Positions 1 to 7,953 are shown, numbered from the stretch's first letter. The stretch is 64,000 nucleotides of DNA from Companilactobacillus sp. (GCF_022484265.1 NZ_JAKVLR010000001.1:1798001-1862000), one strand, 5' to 3'. The notes: generated by a model not told the origin, from the letters alone. Program-made: numbers and translations.

Positions 1-45
1 TACGGGGATTTTACAAATATTGTTTATATAAAAGGGGACTATCAC

Positions 46-1008
46 ATGAAGTTTAATAAAGTATTGCTTTCATCATCACTAGCTATTACTGCTGCTTTAG
101 CAGGTATCTCAATTGCTCAAGGATCAGCTCACGCTGAGACTACCACAGACAACTCTGCTGATGTTGAACAAGTTGCTTCAACGCAAGCATCAGCTCAAGC
201 AGATGCAGCTTCAACACAAGCAACATCTAACGATTCAGCAGAAATAACTTCAACAACTGCTGTAAATACTGATCAAGCAGCTACAACTGATCAAACAAAC
301 GAAACAGCGCAAGTTTCTGCTACTCAAGCTTCAGCAGATCAACCAGCTGTTCAAGCTTCAACTGATGACGCTACTACTGAATCAGTTATTCCATCAACAC
401 CACAAGGTATTTTTGCTGATGTCGTGGGTAACCACATTGTTGCACCAGTTACAGAAACTGCCTTGGCTGCGGTTAAGCCAATTTCAAGTATTTATGCTGG
501 TGGTTCAGGTTTAGTTAATCCATCATCAAACGTTGCTGGTCGAGTAACTAAAGACCTTCAAAATGCTGGTATCAATATTGTTGGCGATACATTAGGCGCA
601 CTTCCAAAGAAAATCCTTCAAGATATCCAACCATATGATCTAACTGCAAATAATGTTGCGGGCGTCTACGGACTTGTAACTGGTAGAAATGACACAATTC
701 CTAACAAAGTTGGACAAGACGTTACTGATCGAATCAATGGAGTTTCAACAGATGAAGATGTTCCTGATACAACACCTGTAGACAACACACCAGTTGTTTC
801 GTATAGCAACGAATCAAGTGTTGGAACAGTAACAACTAACAAACTTGCTCCATTGTTTACAGCAAATGGCGATCAAGCAAGTCGTTCTTTAGCAGCTGGT
901 TCAGATTGGTATACTGATATTCTCAGAACTAACAATGCAACTGGACAACAATATTTCCGTGTTTCAACTAACGAATATGTTCGTGCTCAAGATGTAACTT
1001 TTAATTAA
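46..1008 (+). CDS. Secreted SLAP-like surface protein (paralogue 1)
   Basis: Exported protein of 320 residues with no enzymatic motif. Residues 1-31 form a Sec signal peptide (KFNK start, Leu/Ala core, AHA cleavage site). About 90 residues follow that are rich in Thr, Ala, Gln and Ser. A conserved middle region (about 120-245) contains VGNHIVAPV and YGLVTGRND. The C-terminal ~45 residues (SRSLAAGSDWYTD to RVSTNEYVRAQDV) resemble the SLAP wall-binding module of Lactobacillus S-layer proteins. Two close paralogues lie at 1522 and 5809. The ATG at 46 is preceded by an AAAAGGGGA ribosome site at 31-39. Inference: non-covalently wall-bound surface protein. The role of the middle region is unknown. 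Confidence 0.75.
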   Translation: MKFNKVLLSSSLAITAALAGISIAQGSAHAETTTDNSADVEQVASTQASAQADAASTQATSNDSAEITSTTAVNTDQAATTDQTNETAQVSATQASADQPAVQASTDDATTESVIPSTPQGIFADVVGNHIVAPVTETALAAVKPISSIYAGGSGLVNPSSNVAGRVTKDLQNAGINIVGDTLGALPKKILQDIQPYDLTANNVAGVYGLVTGRNDTIPNKVGQDVTDRINGVSTDEDVPDTTPVDNTPVVSYSNESSVGTVTTNKLAPLFTANGDQASRSLAAGSDWYTDILRTNNATGQQYFRVSTNEYVRAQDVTFN

Positions 1009-1022
1009 TAAACAAATTGTTT

Positions 1023-1052
1023 AACGTCTCAATTTTATTGAGGCGTTTTTAT
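1023..1052 (+). terminator. Intrinsic terminator of paralogue 1
   Basis: A ten-pair stem (AACGTCTCAA with TTGAGGCGTT, one G-T pair) is followed by a T run, 15 bases after the stop codon. It ends the 46-1008 transcript. Confidence 0.85.
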
Positions 1053-1325
1053 TTTGTAAAAAATCAAGCTGGCAGCCGAATGCACTACCATGTTTGATCA
1101 TCTTGATATTTGATTTTTTTGAAATTAAGTTTGGGGAAAATAACGAAATAATAAATCAATTATTAGTGATAAAAATCATCTGAATTTTTCGATGAATTCT
1201 ATAACCTATGTATAGAGCCGGATAGGAGACGTTATAACACTAATTCGATTTTTTAAATATCAACAATATAGATAATTGGTGATTTATATTTTAATCAATA
1301 TAACCAAATTTTGATTTAAGTGTTG

Positions 1326-1356
1326 TATAATTTATCTTGATTTGGAAACGATGTCA
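1326..1356 (+). promoter_or_regulatory. -10 element and cre site of the 1522 operon
   Basis: TATAAT at 1326-1331 is preceded by TGTTG. Twelve bases downstream, 1343-1356 (TGGAAACGATGTCA) matches the cre consensus TGWAANCGNTNWCA at 13 of 14 positions. Its place just after the start point suggests CcpA roadblock repression. The same spacing recurs upstream of paralogue 3 (5730-5760). No good -35 is visible. Confidence 0.6.
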
Positions 1357-1376
1357 TTAAAATGTCAACTAAACAA

Positions 1377-1420
1377 ACTAACACATCTTTTTGGGAGGAT
1401 TGATGGGTTAGTCTTTTTTG
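1377..1420 (+). terminator. Terminator-like hairpin in the 5' leader of the 1522 operon
   Basis: ACTAACACATC (1377-1387) pairs with GATGGGTTAGT (1402-1412) at ten of eleven positions and is followed by CTTTTTT. It lies about 40 bases after the inferred start point and about 100 bases before the ATG, where an attenuator would lie. The remaining intergenic DNA (1053-1325 and 1421-1521) is AT-rich with no other gene. No alternative pairing was worked out, so conditional control is inference. Confidence 0.45.
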
Positions 1421-1521
1421 GTTGAGGCTACTAAGGGAGGAGCCGATGTTGTTTGTAAATTGAATTTTGTTCTACAAAAGGGATCTTTTTTTTCAAATTA
1501 AAAGGGGGAATCATTATAATT

Positions 1522-2487
1522 ATGAAATTAAAGAAAATTTTGCTTTCAACAACTTTAGCAATTACTTCTGTTTTGGCTGGGTTCACGATTGCTACTAGTT
1601 CAGCACAAGCTGATACTACTAGTGACGCTGATACTACTCAAACAGAGCAAGTTGCACCACAAGTTTCAAATACTGACGCAACATCAGATGTAACAACTGC
1701 TGCTGCAACTGCGGATACAGCAACTGATGTTGCCGTAACTGATGACAGTGCCACAACACAAGTTCAAGCTTCAACAGATACAACTGCTGATGCTCAAACA
1801 GCAACAACACCAGTTGCAACTGCTGCATCAACAACAACTACTACAGATTCAACTCAAGATAAAATTTTAACAACAGTTAAAAATGCTGCCAAAGACAAGG
1901 CTGCAGATATTGTCGGTAACGACATCGTTGCACCTGTTACTGGAAGCGTCCTTTCAAAAGTTAAACCACTTTCAAATGTTTATGCTGGTGCTACTGGCTT
2001 TGTAGATCCAACATCAAACGTACTTGGTAAAGTTTCACATGATATTCAAGATGCCGCAATTGATGTTGTTGGCAACTTACCTGGTGGAAAGATTCCATCA
2101 TTATTAATGAAATTAGCTCAACCATTCGATTTGACAGATAACAACATCGGCGGTCTTTACGGATTAGCAACAGGCGAAAATGACTTGATCCCTAATGCTG
2201 TCGGCAACAAAGTTACAGAAGCTATCAAAGGTACTAAAGAAACTACTAAGACAACCGCCAAAACTGATTATTCAGATGGCTACAAGAACAACCGTATCAA
2301 CAACACAGTTACAACAACTACTCAAGCACCATTATTCAATGTTATGGAACAACCCGTAAGCCGTTCATTACAAGCTGGTACTAATTGGTTTACAGATATT
2401 CAACGTGTAAATACTAAGACCGGTGCTACTTACTACCGTGTTTCAACTAACGAATACGTTCGTGCTTCAGACGTTCAATTAGGCTAA
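1522..2487 (+). CDS. Secreted SLAP-like surface protein (paralogue 2)
   Basis: 321 residues with the same plan as the 46-1008 product. A signal peptide of ~30 residues ends at AQA. A Thr/Ala/Asp/Gln-rich linker follows to about residue 115. The conserved middle region (VGNDIVAPV, IPSLLMKLAQPFDLTDNN, YGLATGEND) covers about 120-240. The C-terminal SLAP-like module (SRSLQAGTNWFTD to YYRVSTNEYVRASDV) closes the protein. It starts at ATG 1522 behind AAAGGGGGAA. The GH3 enzyme gene begins 24 bases downstream with no terminator between, so the two are probably one operon and may act together at the surface. Function is not known. Confidence 0.75.
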   Translation: MKLKKILLSTTLAITSVLAGFTIATSSAQADTTSDADTTQTEQVAPQVSNTDATSDVTTAAATADTATDVAVTDDSATTQVQASTDTTADAQTATTPVATAASTTTTTDSTQDKILTTVKNAAKDKAADIVGNDIVAPVTGSVLSKVKPLSNVYAGATGFVDPTSNVLGKVSHDIQDAAIDVVGNLPGGKIPSLLMKLAQPFDLTDNNIGGLYGLATGENDLIPNAVGNKVTEAIKGTKETTKTTAKTDYSDGYKNNRINNTVTTTTQAPLFNVMEQPVSRSLQAGTNWFTDIQRVNTKTGATYYRVSTNEYVRASDVQLG

Positions 2488-2511
2488 TCAAAAAATTAAT
2501 GAGGTGAGAAA

Positions 2512-5373
2512 ATGAAACATTCTCAATCGAAACTCATGACAGTATTGACTAGTTTGATTGCAACATTTGTCTTTGGACTTGTTGGTTATTCTAACGATAC
2601 TGTTGACGCTGCGACGACGGATGCAACACCAGTTGAACAAACTACAACAACTGATGTTCCTTCGACGCAAGTCTCAAATGAAGTTTCCGATACACCTGTT
2701 GCCCAAACTGATGCTGTTTCTACTGATCAAAATCAGACTTCAGCACCAGTTGACGTAACAGCTGCTAATACTCAAGCAGACACAACCTCAGACGGTCAGC
2801 CAAATGCTCAAGAAATTGCGAACTCGCAATTATCAACATCTGCTGCCGAAGATGGTATGGTCTTGCTTCAGAATAAAGATAATTCATTGCCAATCTCAAC
2901 TGACCAATCAATCGCACTTTTTGGTGCCGGAGCTTACGGAACTGTTAAAGGCGGAACTGGTTCAGGAAACGTTAATCCTAGACAAACGATCAATATCTGG
3001 GATGGACTTAAAGATGCTGGCTACACGGTCACATCAACAGATTGGTTAAACAATATTGCTGCTGACTATAATAAGAAGGAAGCAGCCTTCAATAAAACAG
3101 CCGTTTTATTGAGTACATTTAATTACTCAGATCCAGAAATTACACAAGCTGAATTCGATGCTGCACCTGCTGATGTTGGTATCTATGTAGTTTCACGTAA
3201 TGCTGGTGAAGGTTCAGATCGTAAAAATGCTAAAGGCGATTATCTTTTATCAGATAACGAATTAGCTAATATCAAAAATATTTCTAACATCTATAACAAC
3301 AGTGTGCTGTTATTAAATGTTGGTGCTCCAATCGATATGAATTTCTTAAAAGAAGTTCCTAATTTAAAAAGTATTTTATTAGTTTCTCAAGGCGGTCAAA
3401 ATACTGGTTTAGCTGCTGCTGATTTAATCAGTGGTGCGGTTACTCCTTCAGGTAAGTTGGCTGACACTTGGGCAGTAAACTATTCTGACTATCCATCTTC
3501 AGCAACTTTTGCCGAAAACGATGGAAATTCAATCACTGAACCATATAATGAAGGAATCTACGTTGGCTATCGTTATTTCGATTCTTACAATGTAACTCCA
3601 CAATATGAGTTCGGTTATGGCCAATCTTATACGACTTTCAACATCAATCCTTATAAGACTTATGTTGATGGAACTAATTTGGTAACTGAAGTGACTGTTA
3701 CAAATACTGGAGACACTTATTCAGGACGTGAAGTCGTTCAAGAATATTATTCTGCTCCAGCTGGAACAGTTGACAAGGCTTTCCAAAACTTAGCAGCTTA
3801 TGCTAAGACAGATACATTAGCACCAGGTCAAAGCCAGACTTTGACATTGTCATTCCCAATTTACAATATGGCTAGTTACGACACTAATTCTGCAAGCTAC
3901 ATCATGGATGCCGGCGATTACATTATCAGAGTCGGTAATAGCTCAAGGAATACACATGTAGCAACTGTTTTGAACTTACCTGAAAAAGTTACAACAGAAC
4001 AACTTGCTAACGAAATGATGCCTGATTCTGATCCAACACAATTGCACGGCAATACTAGTACCTTTGTGCCAGCTGACCAAGCTGCAGAATTAGCATCTGC
4101 ATCTGTGATCGAACTCGATCCTTCAACTCTTAATGGAGTTTTAGGCGACCAGTCATCACCATATGATCCAAACAGAGTCACAACGATTGTTAATGATGGC
4201 AGTTCTGAAGTCCTTGCAAACAATGGTTTGACTCAAGATATTCAAAAGGTCACACCAGCACCTGGTTCAACTTTGTTTGATGTCTATACAGGCAAAATAA
4301 CTATGGACCAATTCGTTGCTAGTTTATCTACTAAAGAATTAAGTAAGATCGTTAACGGTAATCTGGATTTAAATGCTGAAGGATTTGAGGCCTTGAAAAA
4401 CCAAGCAGGCCTTGGTCAATCAAGCAATTCAGTTATCGTTGGTGGAGCTTCAACAATCGTTCCTGGAGCCGCTGGACAAACTACTTCGGCACTCTTAGAC
4501 AAGGGAGTTCCAGTTTCAGTTAATTCTGACGGACCTGCTGGTTTAAGACTTACACCAGTTGGAACCGTTAATGGAAAAACTGTTTATCAATATGCTACTG
4601 CATGGCCAATTGGAACTTTGATGGCCCAAACTTGGGATCCATTGATGATCTATAGTGTCGGCAATGCTGTTGGTAAAGAAATGATTGAAATGGGTATCGA
4701 TACTTGGTTAGCTCCAGGTATGAATATTCACCGTAATCCATTAAATGGACGTAATTTTGAGTATTACTCAGAAGATCCATTAGTAGCAGGTATTTCAGCT
4801 GCTGCCGAAACTAAGGGTGTTCAATCAAATCCCGGTGTCGGAACAACTATTAAACACTTTGCTGCAAATAATGAAGAAACAAATCGTTTTGTTACTAACT
4901 CAGTAATTGGCGAACAAGCTCTTAGAGAAATTTATCTCAAAGGTTTCCAAATCGCTATTGAAGACTCACAACCACAATACGTAATGTCATCGTACAACCG
5001 TGTTAACGGCACTTATAGTGCAGCTAACTATGATATGCTGACTAACATTTTACGTGGCGAATGGGGCTACAAAGGTGGAGTTATGACAGACTGGTTTAGT
5101 TTCAAGAGTTTGACAGATTCACCTGCAGTTATCCACGCCGGTAATGACTTGATCATGCCTGGTGGAACACAAATCCCACTTCAAGTTGCTGCTTCAACTT
5201 TACCAATCGGCGGAAACAAACTTGACCTTGGTGATTTGCAACAAGCTGCCAAACGTGTTTTGACTTCAATTATGAATACAAACACATTTGCAAAAACTTA
5301 TAATGTCCCAGTTGATTCATTTACACCAAATGACGTTGCAACAACAATGTCAATTAATGGTCAAAACTGGTAA
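2512..5373 (+). CDS. Secreted GH3 beta-glucosidase-type hydrolase, permuted domains (copy 1)
   Basis: Glycoside hydrolase family 3 enzyme of 953 residues, predicted to release beta-linked sugars outside the cell. A signal peptide (about 1-34) and a Thr/Gln-rich linker come first. Then the domain that is usually C-terminal in GH3 comes first: STSAAEDGMVLLQN at ~108-121, GAGAYGTVKGGTGSG at ~138-152, and GEGSDR at ~232-237, whose Glu233 is the likely acid/base. An FN3-like segment follows at ~395-490. The (beta/alpha)8 domain is last: GPAGLRL, GMNIHRNPLNGRNFEYYSEDP, KHFAANNEETNR, and nucleophile Asp860 in VMTDWF. Permuted GH3 enzymes are known from Ruminococcus albus and Butyrivibrio fibrisolvens. 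It is strongly similar to 8770-11649. The exact substrate is not evident. Confidence 0.9.
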   Translation: MKHSQSKLMTVLTSLIATFVFGLVGYSNDTVDAATTDATPVEQTTTTDVPSTQVSNEVSDTPVAQTDAVSTDQNQTSAPVDVTAANTQADTTSDGQPNAQEIANSQLSTSAAEDGMVLLQNKDNSLPISTDQSIALFGAGAYGTVKGGTGSGNVNPRQTINIWDGLKDAGYTVTSTDWLNNIAADYNKKEAAFNKTAVLLSTFNYSDPEITQAEFDAAPADVGIYVVSRNAGEGSDRKNAKGDYLLSDNELANIKNISNIYNNSVLLLNVGAPIDMNFLKEVPNLKSILLVSQGGQNTGLAAADLISGAVTPSGKLADTWAVNYSDYPSSATFAENDGNSITEPYNEGIYVGYRYFDSYNVTPQYEFGYGQSYTTFNINPYKTYVDGTNLVTEVTVTNTGDTYSGREVVQEYYSAPAGTVDKAFQNLAAYAKTDTLAPGQSQTLTLSFPIYNMASYDTNSASYIMDAGDYIIRVGNSSRNTHVATVLNLPEKVTTEQLANEMMPDSDPTQLHGNTSTFVPADQAAELASASVIELDPSTLNGVLGDQSSPYDPNRVTTIVNDGSSEVLANNGLTQDIQKVTPAPGSTLFDVYTGKITMDQFVASLSTKELSKIVNGNLDLNAEGFEALKNQAGLGQSSNSVIVGGASTIVPGAAGQTTSALLDKGVPVSVNSDGPAGLRLTPVGTVNGKTVYQYATAWPIGTLMAQTWDPLMIYSVGNAVGKEMIEMGIDTWLAPGMNIHRNPLNGRNFEYYSEDPLVAGISAAAETKGVQSNPGVGTTIKHFAANNEETNRFVTNSVIGEQALREIYLKGFQIAIEDSQPQYVMSSYNRVNGTYSAANYDMLTNILRGEWGYKGGVMTDWFSFKSLTDSPAVIHAGNDLIMPGGTQIPLQVAASTLPIGGNKLDLGDLQQAAKRVLTSIMNTNTFAKTYNVPVDSFTPNDVATTMSINGQNW

Positions 5374-5388
5374 AAGGAGAGATTTATT

Positions 5389-5490
5389 ATGGGAAATATC
5401 GATTTAGGAAGCATTTTTCATACAGTCGGCGAATATATTCAAAATTTGCCAGAGATCTTGAACGCATTATTCAAAGATGATCAACAATAA
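5389..5490 (+). CDS. 33-residue amphipathic peptide, function unknown
   Basis: A short frame begins 15 bases after the GH3 stop behind AAAGGAGAG with ideal spacing. It encodes 33 residues starting MGNIDLGSIF and ending NALFKDDQQ. Hydrophobic residues recur every three to four positions (I4, L6, I9, F10, V13, Y16, I17, L20, I23, L24, L27, F28), as in an amphipathic helix. There is no signal peptide and no cysteine. A strong terminator follows directly, so it is the last gene of the 1522-5490 operon. It resembles small surface-active or membrane-binding peptides in form only. I recognise no family. Confidence 0.6.
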   Translation: MGNIDLGSIFHTVGEYIQNLPEILNALFKDDQQ

Positions 5491-5495
5491 TAATT

Positions 5496-5530
5496 ACGCC
5501 CAATTCAAAAAGAATTGGGTGTTTTTTTTA
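5496..5530 (+). terminator. Terminator of the 1522-5490 operon
   Basis: An eleven-pair stem (ACGCCCAATTC with GAATTGGGTGT) with an AAAAA loop is followed by a run of eight T. Confidence 0.9.
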
Positions 5531-5707
5531 TTTTTTTCGATAACTATCTAGTGAATTATTGAACTTTAATATCAATTATTTCTAAATAATGTAACTGAAA
5601 TTGAAATATTAACCGTTATAATGACCGTGATATTGGAAAGCATTAAAAAATCCAGTATTAATTTTTATTTTATAAACCAAAACATTTCTATTTTTTAAAA
5701 AATATTA

Positions 5708-5760
5708 TTCACATTATTCAGAAATGTTGTATAATTAATTTAAATTTGATAGCGCTCTCA
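5708..5760 (+). promoter_or_regulatory. Promoter and cre site of paralogue 3
   Basis: TTCACA (5708-5713), a 16-base spacer and TATAAT (5730-5735, preceded by TGTTG) form a good sigma-A promoter. Exactly twelve bases after the -10, 5747-5760 (TGATAGCGCTCTCA) matches the cre consensus at 13 of 14 positions. This copies the arrangement at 1326-1356 and predicts CcpA repression. Confidence 0.7.
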
Positions 5761-5808
5761 TTTATTGGGAATGAAAGAGGCTATTGCTACAGGGAAAAGG
5801 GGATTTTT

Positions 5809-6855
5809 ATGGAATATAAGAAAGTTCTACTATCATCATCATTTGCCATTGCCTTAACACTTACCGGTGTTGCTGCGGTTCAAGGTACTGCAAATGCTGA
5901 TACAACCACAGATACTAATAATGCAGCTACAGAACAAGTTGCTCAAACAGGTACTACTGCTGAAGTTGGCAAGACGGCCGAAGTTGGCGTAGCCGCACCA
6001 AAGGCTGACGTTGCACAAACTGCAGCTACAGCAGACAATGGTGATCAAACAACTATTCCTGCTACTGAATTACAACCAGCTCAAGAAGTAACTGCAGCTA
6101 CTGCAGGAACAGCTGCTACTGCTGGTACAGCCGGAACTGCCGCAACCGCAGGTACTGCAGCAACAGGTGCCACAACAGAACAATCTGCTAATACTCAAGC
6201 TACAGCTACAGAAGAGTCAGACTTTGCAACTTCAAGAACAGGCGATTCAACTGTTGCTTCTACAAAAGCAGGAGACACTACAACAGCACCAGCTGGTACT
6301 TCAAATCCAACATATGATGTTGATTACATTGGTACAACTATCAAAGATGCTGAAACAGTTCCAGTTGTCGCAAACGTCGTTGCTGGAACGACTGGCTTAG
6401 TTGCTCCAACTACTAACAAATGGGGCAATGCTGTTCACAACTTCCAAAACAAAGCTATCGATACAGTAAGCAACATTCCATTAGTTGGTGGCGTTGCTTC
6501 AACTATTATGAAGATCGCACAACCTTTGGATATCGTTGATAACGTTGTTGGTGGTGCTTATGGTCTTGTTACTGGCAAGAGCGATATGATTCCTGACGCT
6601 ACAAATGACGACTCAGAAACTATCACACCTGTTCAATCTGGCGTTTCATATACTAACAACCAGATAAAGAAGACTTTGACTACTCTTACTCAAGCTCCTC
6701 TATACGATCAAGTTCAACAACTTCAAAGTCGTTCATTGGGTGCTGGTACTGACTGGTTCACTGATCTTGTTCGTGTAAACAACAGTACTGGTGAAACTTA
6801 TTACCGTGTATCTACTAATGAGTATGTAAATGCTAAAGATGTTCAAGTAAACTAA
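5809..6855 (+). CDS. Secreted SLAP-like surface protein (paralogue 3)
   Basis: 348 residues from the ATG at 5809. That start follows AAAAGGGGA and gives a proper signal peptide (MEYKKVLLSSSF), whereas the longer open frame from 5746 would read through the cre site. An Ala/Thr/Gly-rich low-complexity stretch (AGTAATAGTAG type) and a Thr/Ser linker come next. The conserved middle region (PVVANVVAGTTGLV, IMKIAQPLDIVDN, YGLVTGKSDMIPD) and the C-terminal SLAP-like module (SRSLGAGTDWFTD to YYRVSTNEYVNAKDV) close the protein. It is monocistronic with its own promoter, cre site and terminator. It is probably wall-associated. Its function is unknown. Confidence 0.75.
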   Translation: MEYKKVLLSSSFAIALTLTGVAAVQGTANADTTTDTNNAATEQVAQTGTTAEVGKTAEVGVAAPKADVAQTAATADNGDQTTIPATELQPAQEVTAATAGTAATAGTAGTAATAGTAATGATTEQSANTQATATEESDFATSRTGDSTVASTKAGDTTTAPAGTSNPTYDVDYIGTTIKDAETVPVVANVVAGTTGLVAPTTNKWGNAVHNFQNKAIDTVSNIPLVGGVASTIMKIAQPLDIVDNVVGGAYGLVTGKSDMIPDATNDDSETITPVQSGVSYTNNQIKKTLTTLTQAPLYDQVQQLQSRSLGAGTDWFTDLVRVNNSTGETYYRVSTNEYVNAKDVQVN

Positions 6856-6889
6856 TTTTTTGAATCCTCCTCAATATTCTAAAAATTAT

Positions 6890-6926
6890 AATGAAGTGGC
6901 GACTTTGGTTGCTGCTTCATTTTTGG
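6890..6926 (+). terminator. Probable terminator of paralogue 3
   Basis: AATGAAG (6890-6896) pairs with CTTCATT (6915-6921), with additional pairing inside the loop, and is followed by TTTTGG. The stem is imperfect. Confidence 0.6.
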
Positions 6927-6939
6927 TTTTGATGGGGGG

Positions 6940-7174
6940 TGTTCACTGTCGGCTTCGGACGGAAAGTGATTGCCCTTATCGGCCGGAACATGGTGAAGAC
7001 ACTTTGAGCTTTTTTCAAAGCCCGAAAAAATCTCAAAGCTGCCTTTTTATGTAAGCCGCCGTCATCGCCGGCCAACATAAAACTCCACCATTGGGCCGGG
7101 GCATCACTTTCTGTCCTCCGCCTAGACAGAGTTAAGTCAAAATCTCCTCTGTTTGTTTAAAGAGGGTATGCGGG
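6940..7174 (+). repeat. Structured intergenic repeat element, copy A
   Basis: First of five dispersed copies. Outer stem P1 pairs 6957-6970 (GGACGGAAAGTGAT) with 7103-7116. P2 pairs ATGGTG (6990-6995) with CACCAT (7086-7091). P3 is a hairpin of CTTTGAG (7002-7008) with CTCAAAG (7032-7038), continued by a T/A stretch. P4 pairs TTATGT (7047-7052) with ACATAA (7075-7080) around an inner GCCG/CGGC hairpin with loop TCAT. A conserved tail (CCGCCTA, AGAGTTAAGTCAAAATCTC, GGTATGC) follows. No plausible coding frame is present. It occupies much of the gene-free stretch between 6856 and 7444. Confidence 0.85.
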
Positions 7175-7242
7175 CGGTTTCTGGATAAACATTTAGTTTA
7201 GTTACTAAACCTTATTGTTTGGATCTTAGGAAATAGTGGCTT

Positions 7243-7337
7243 GTTGGCTTCGCCAACTCCGCGCCTTCATTTTTCTCTTGCTTGTTGGCTTTCTGCCAAC
7301 TCCGCGTTCGCCTTCTTGCTCTCTGGCTCTTCGCCAG
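7243..7337 (+). repeat. Three tandem GNTGGC-type hairpins
   Basis: Three short hairpins are spaced about 40 bases apart: GTTGGCttcGCCAAC (7243-7257), GTTGGCtttctGCCAAC (7284-7300) and CTGGCtcttcGCCAG (7323-7337). Each is followed by CTCCGCG or CTCGC. There are only three copies and they differ from one another, so this is not a CRISPR array. It directly follows element copy A and lies upstream of the 7445 gene. Confidence 0.55.
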
Positions 7338-7386
7338 CTCGCACTTTTACGTTCGATGGAATTATTGTTATATTTTTCATTCTGAT

Positions 7387-7400
7387 TGTTACCGTTTTCA
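7387..7400 (+). promoter_or_regulatory. cre-like site upstream of the 7445 gene
   Basis: TGTTACCGTTTTCA fits the CcpA operator consensus at 13 of 14 positions, 45 bases before the start codon. The promoter itself is not clear. Confidence 0.45.
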
Positions 7401-7444
7401 ATGAGTGCTATGCTTAATTCATTCTGAATCTTGTGAGGTTAGCT

Positions 7445-7906
7445 ATGTCATATAAAGTTGATTTTAAAGATGTTTCTACTGTTGGTCTGGAGAGTTCTCC
7501 TGTTGCTGATGCTTTGGCTGGTTTGCGGGCTAATGAAGCTCGTTACTACTGGAATAAGTTTAAGCATGAGTTTGTTACTTATACTCCTGAGGAGGATCCT
7601 GAGACTCTTCCTTGGATTGAGAAGATTTTGGCTGAACGTGATATGAAGTTTGGCTATAAGCCGCTTGAGGTTACTCATTTTGAGGCTGATGGTATTAAAT
7701 TTGCTTATGTCTTCTACGAAAATGGCTTGGCTGTCAATGTCATGTATGCTCTTGATGATGGTGGCAAGCGGGCTGTTGGCTTTAAACTTTCTGACGGGAT
7801 GGAGATTCCTCAGGAGTTTGAAGGTAAATTCAAGTTTGCTCGTCAACGTTCTAAGTTGGCTGGCACTATTCGTGGGTCATTTTTTGTTATTAAAGGTGAG
7901 TATTAA
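7445..7906 (+). CDS. Conserved hypothetical protein, 153 aa
   Basis: Soluble acidic protein of 153 residues with no signal peptide, membrane segment or cysteine. I do not recognise the family. The start at ATG 7445 (MSYKVDFK) is chosen because TGAGGT lies eight bases upstream; a longer frame from 7433 would begin inside that site. It has a mixed alpha/beta composition with aromatic-rich stretches (ARYYWNKFKHEFVTY, IKFAYVFYENGLAVNVMYALDDGG). It stands alone between a cre-like site and a strong terminator. The divergent codon choice seen in flanking repeats is not shared, so it looks like a real gene. Confidence 0.6.
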   Translation: MSYKVDFKDVSTVGLESSPVADALAGLRANEARYYWNKFKHEFVTYTPEEDPETLPWIEKILAERDMKFGYKPLEVTHFEADGIKFAYVFYENGLAVNVMYALDDGGKRAVGFKLSDGMEIPQEFEGKFKFARQRSKLAGTIRGSFFVIKGEY

Positions 7907-7918
7907 GATTCCATCAAA

Positions 7919-7953
7919 AAAGAGCTGGGGATGTGTTCCCGAGCTCTCTTTTT
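7919..7953 (+). terminator. Terminator of the 7445 gene
   Basis: AGAGCT (7921-7926) pairs with AGCTCT (7942-7947), with inner GGG/CCC pairs, and is followed by a T run. Confidence 0.85.

Noticed and set aside
1634..1837. Antisense open frames within the Thr/Gln/Ala-rich surface-protein genes
   Set aside because: They are Leu/Gln-rich mirror images of low-complexity codons with no start signals.
6860..7054. Open frames inside the structured repeat copies
   Set aside because: They lack ribosome sites, are not conserved between copies and arise from the stem sequences.
6940..7174. Simple MITE interpretation of the repeat
   Set aside because: No target-site duplications are visible, and compensatory changes in internal stems are not expected of a passive MITE. 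It is not fully excluded.
7243..7337. CRISPR array
   Set aside because: Only three diverged hairpins with no unique spacers of constant length and no cas genes.
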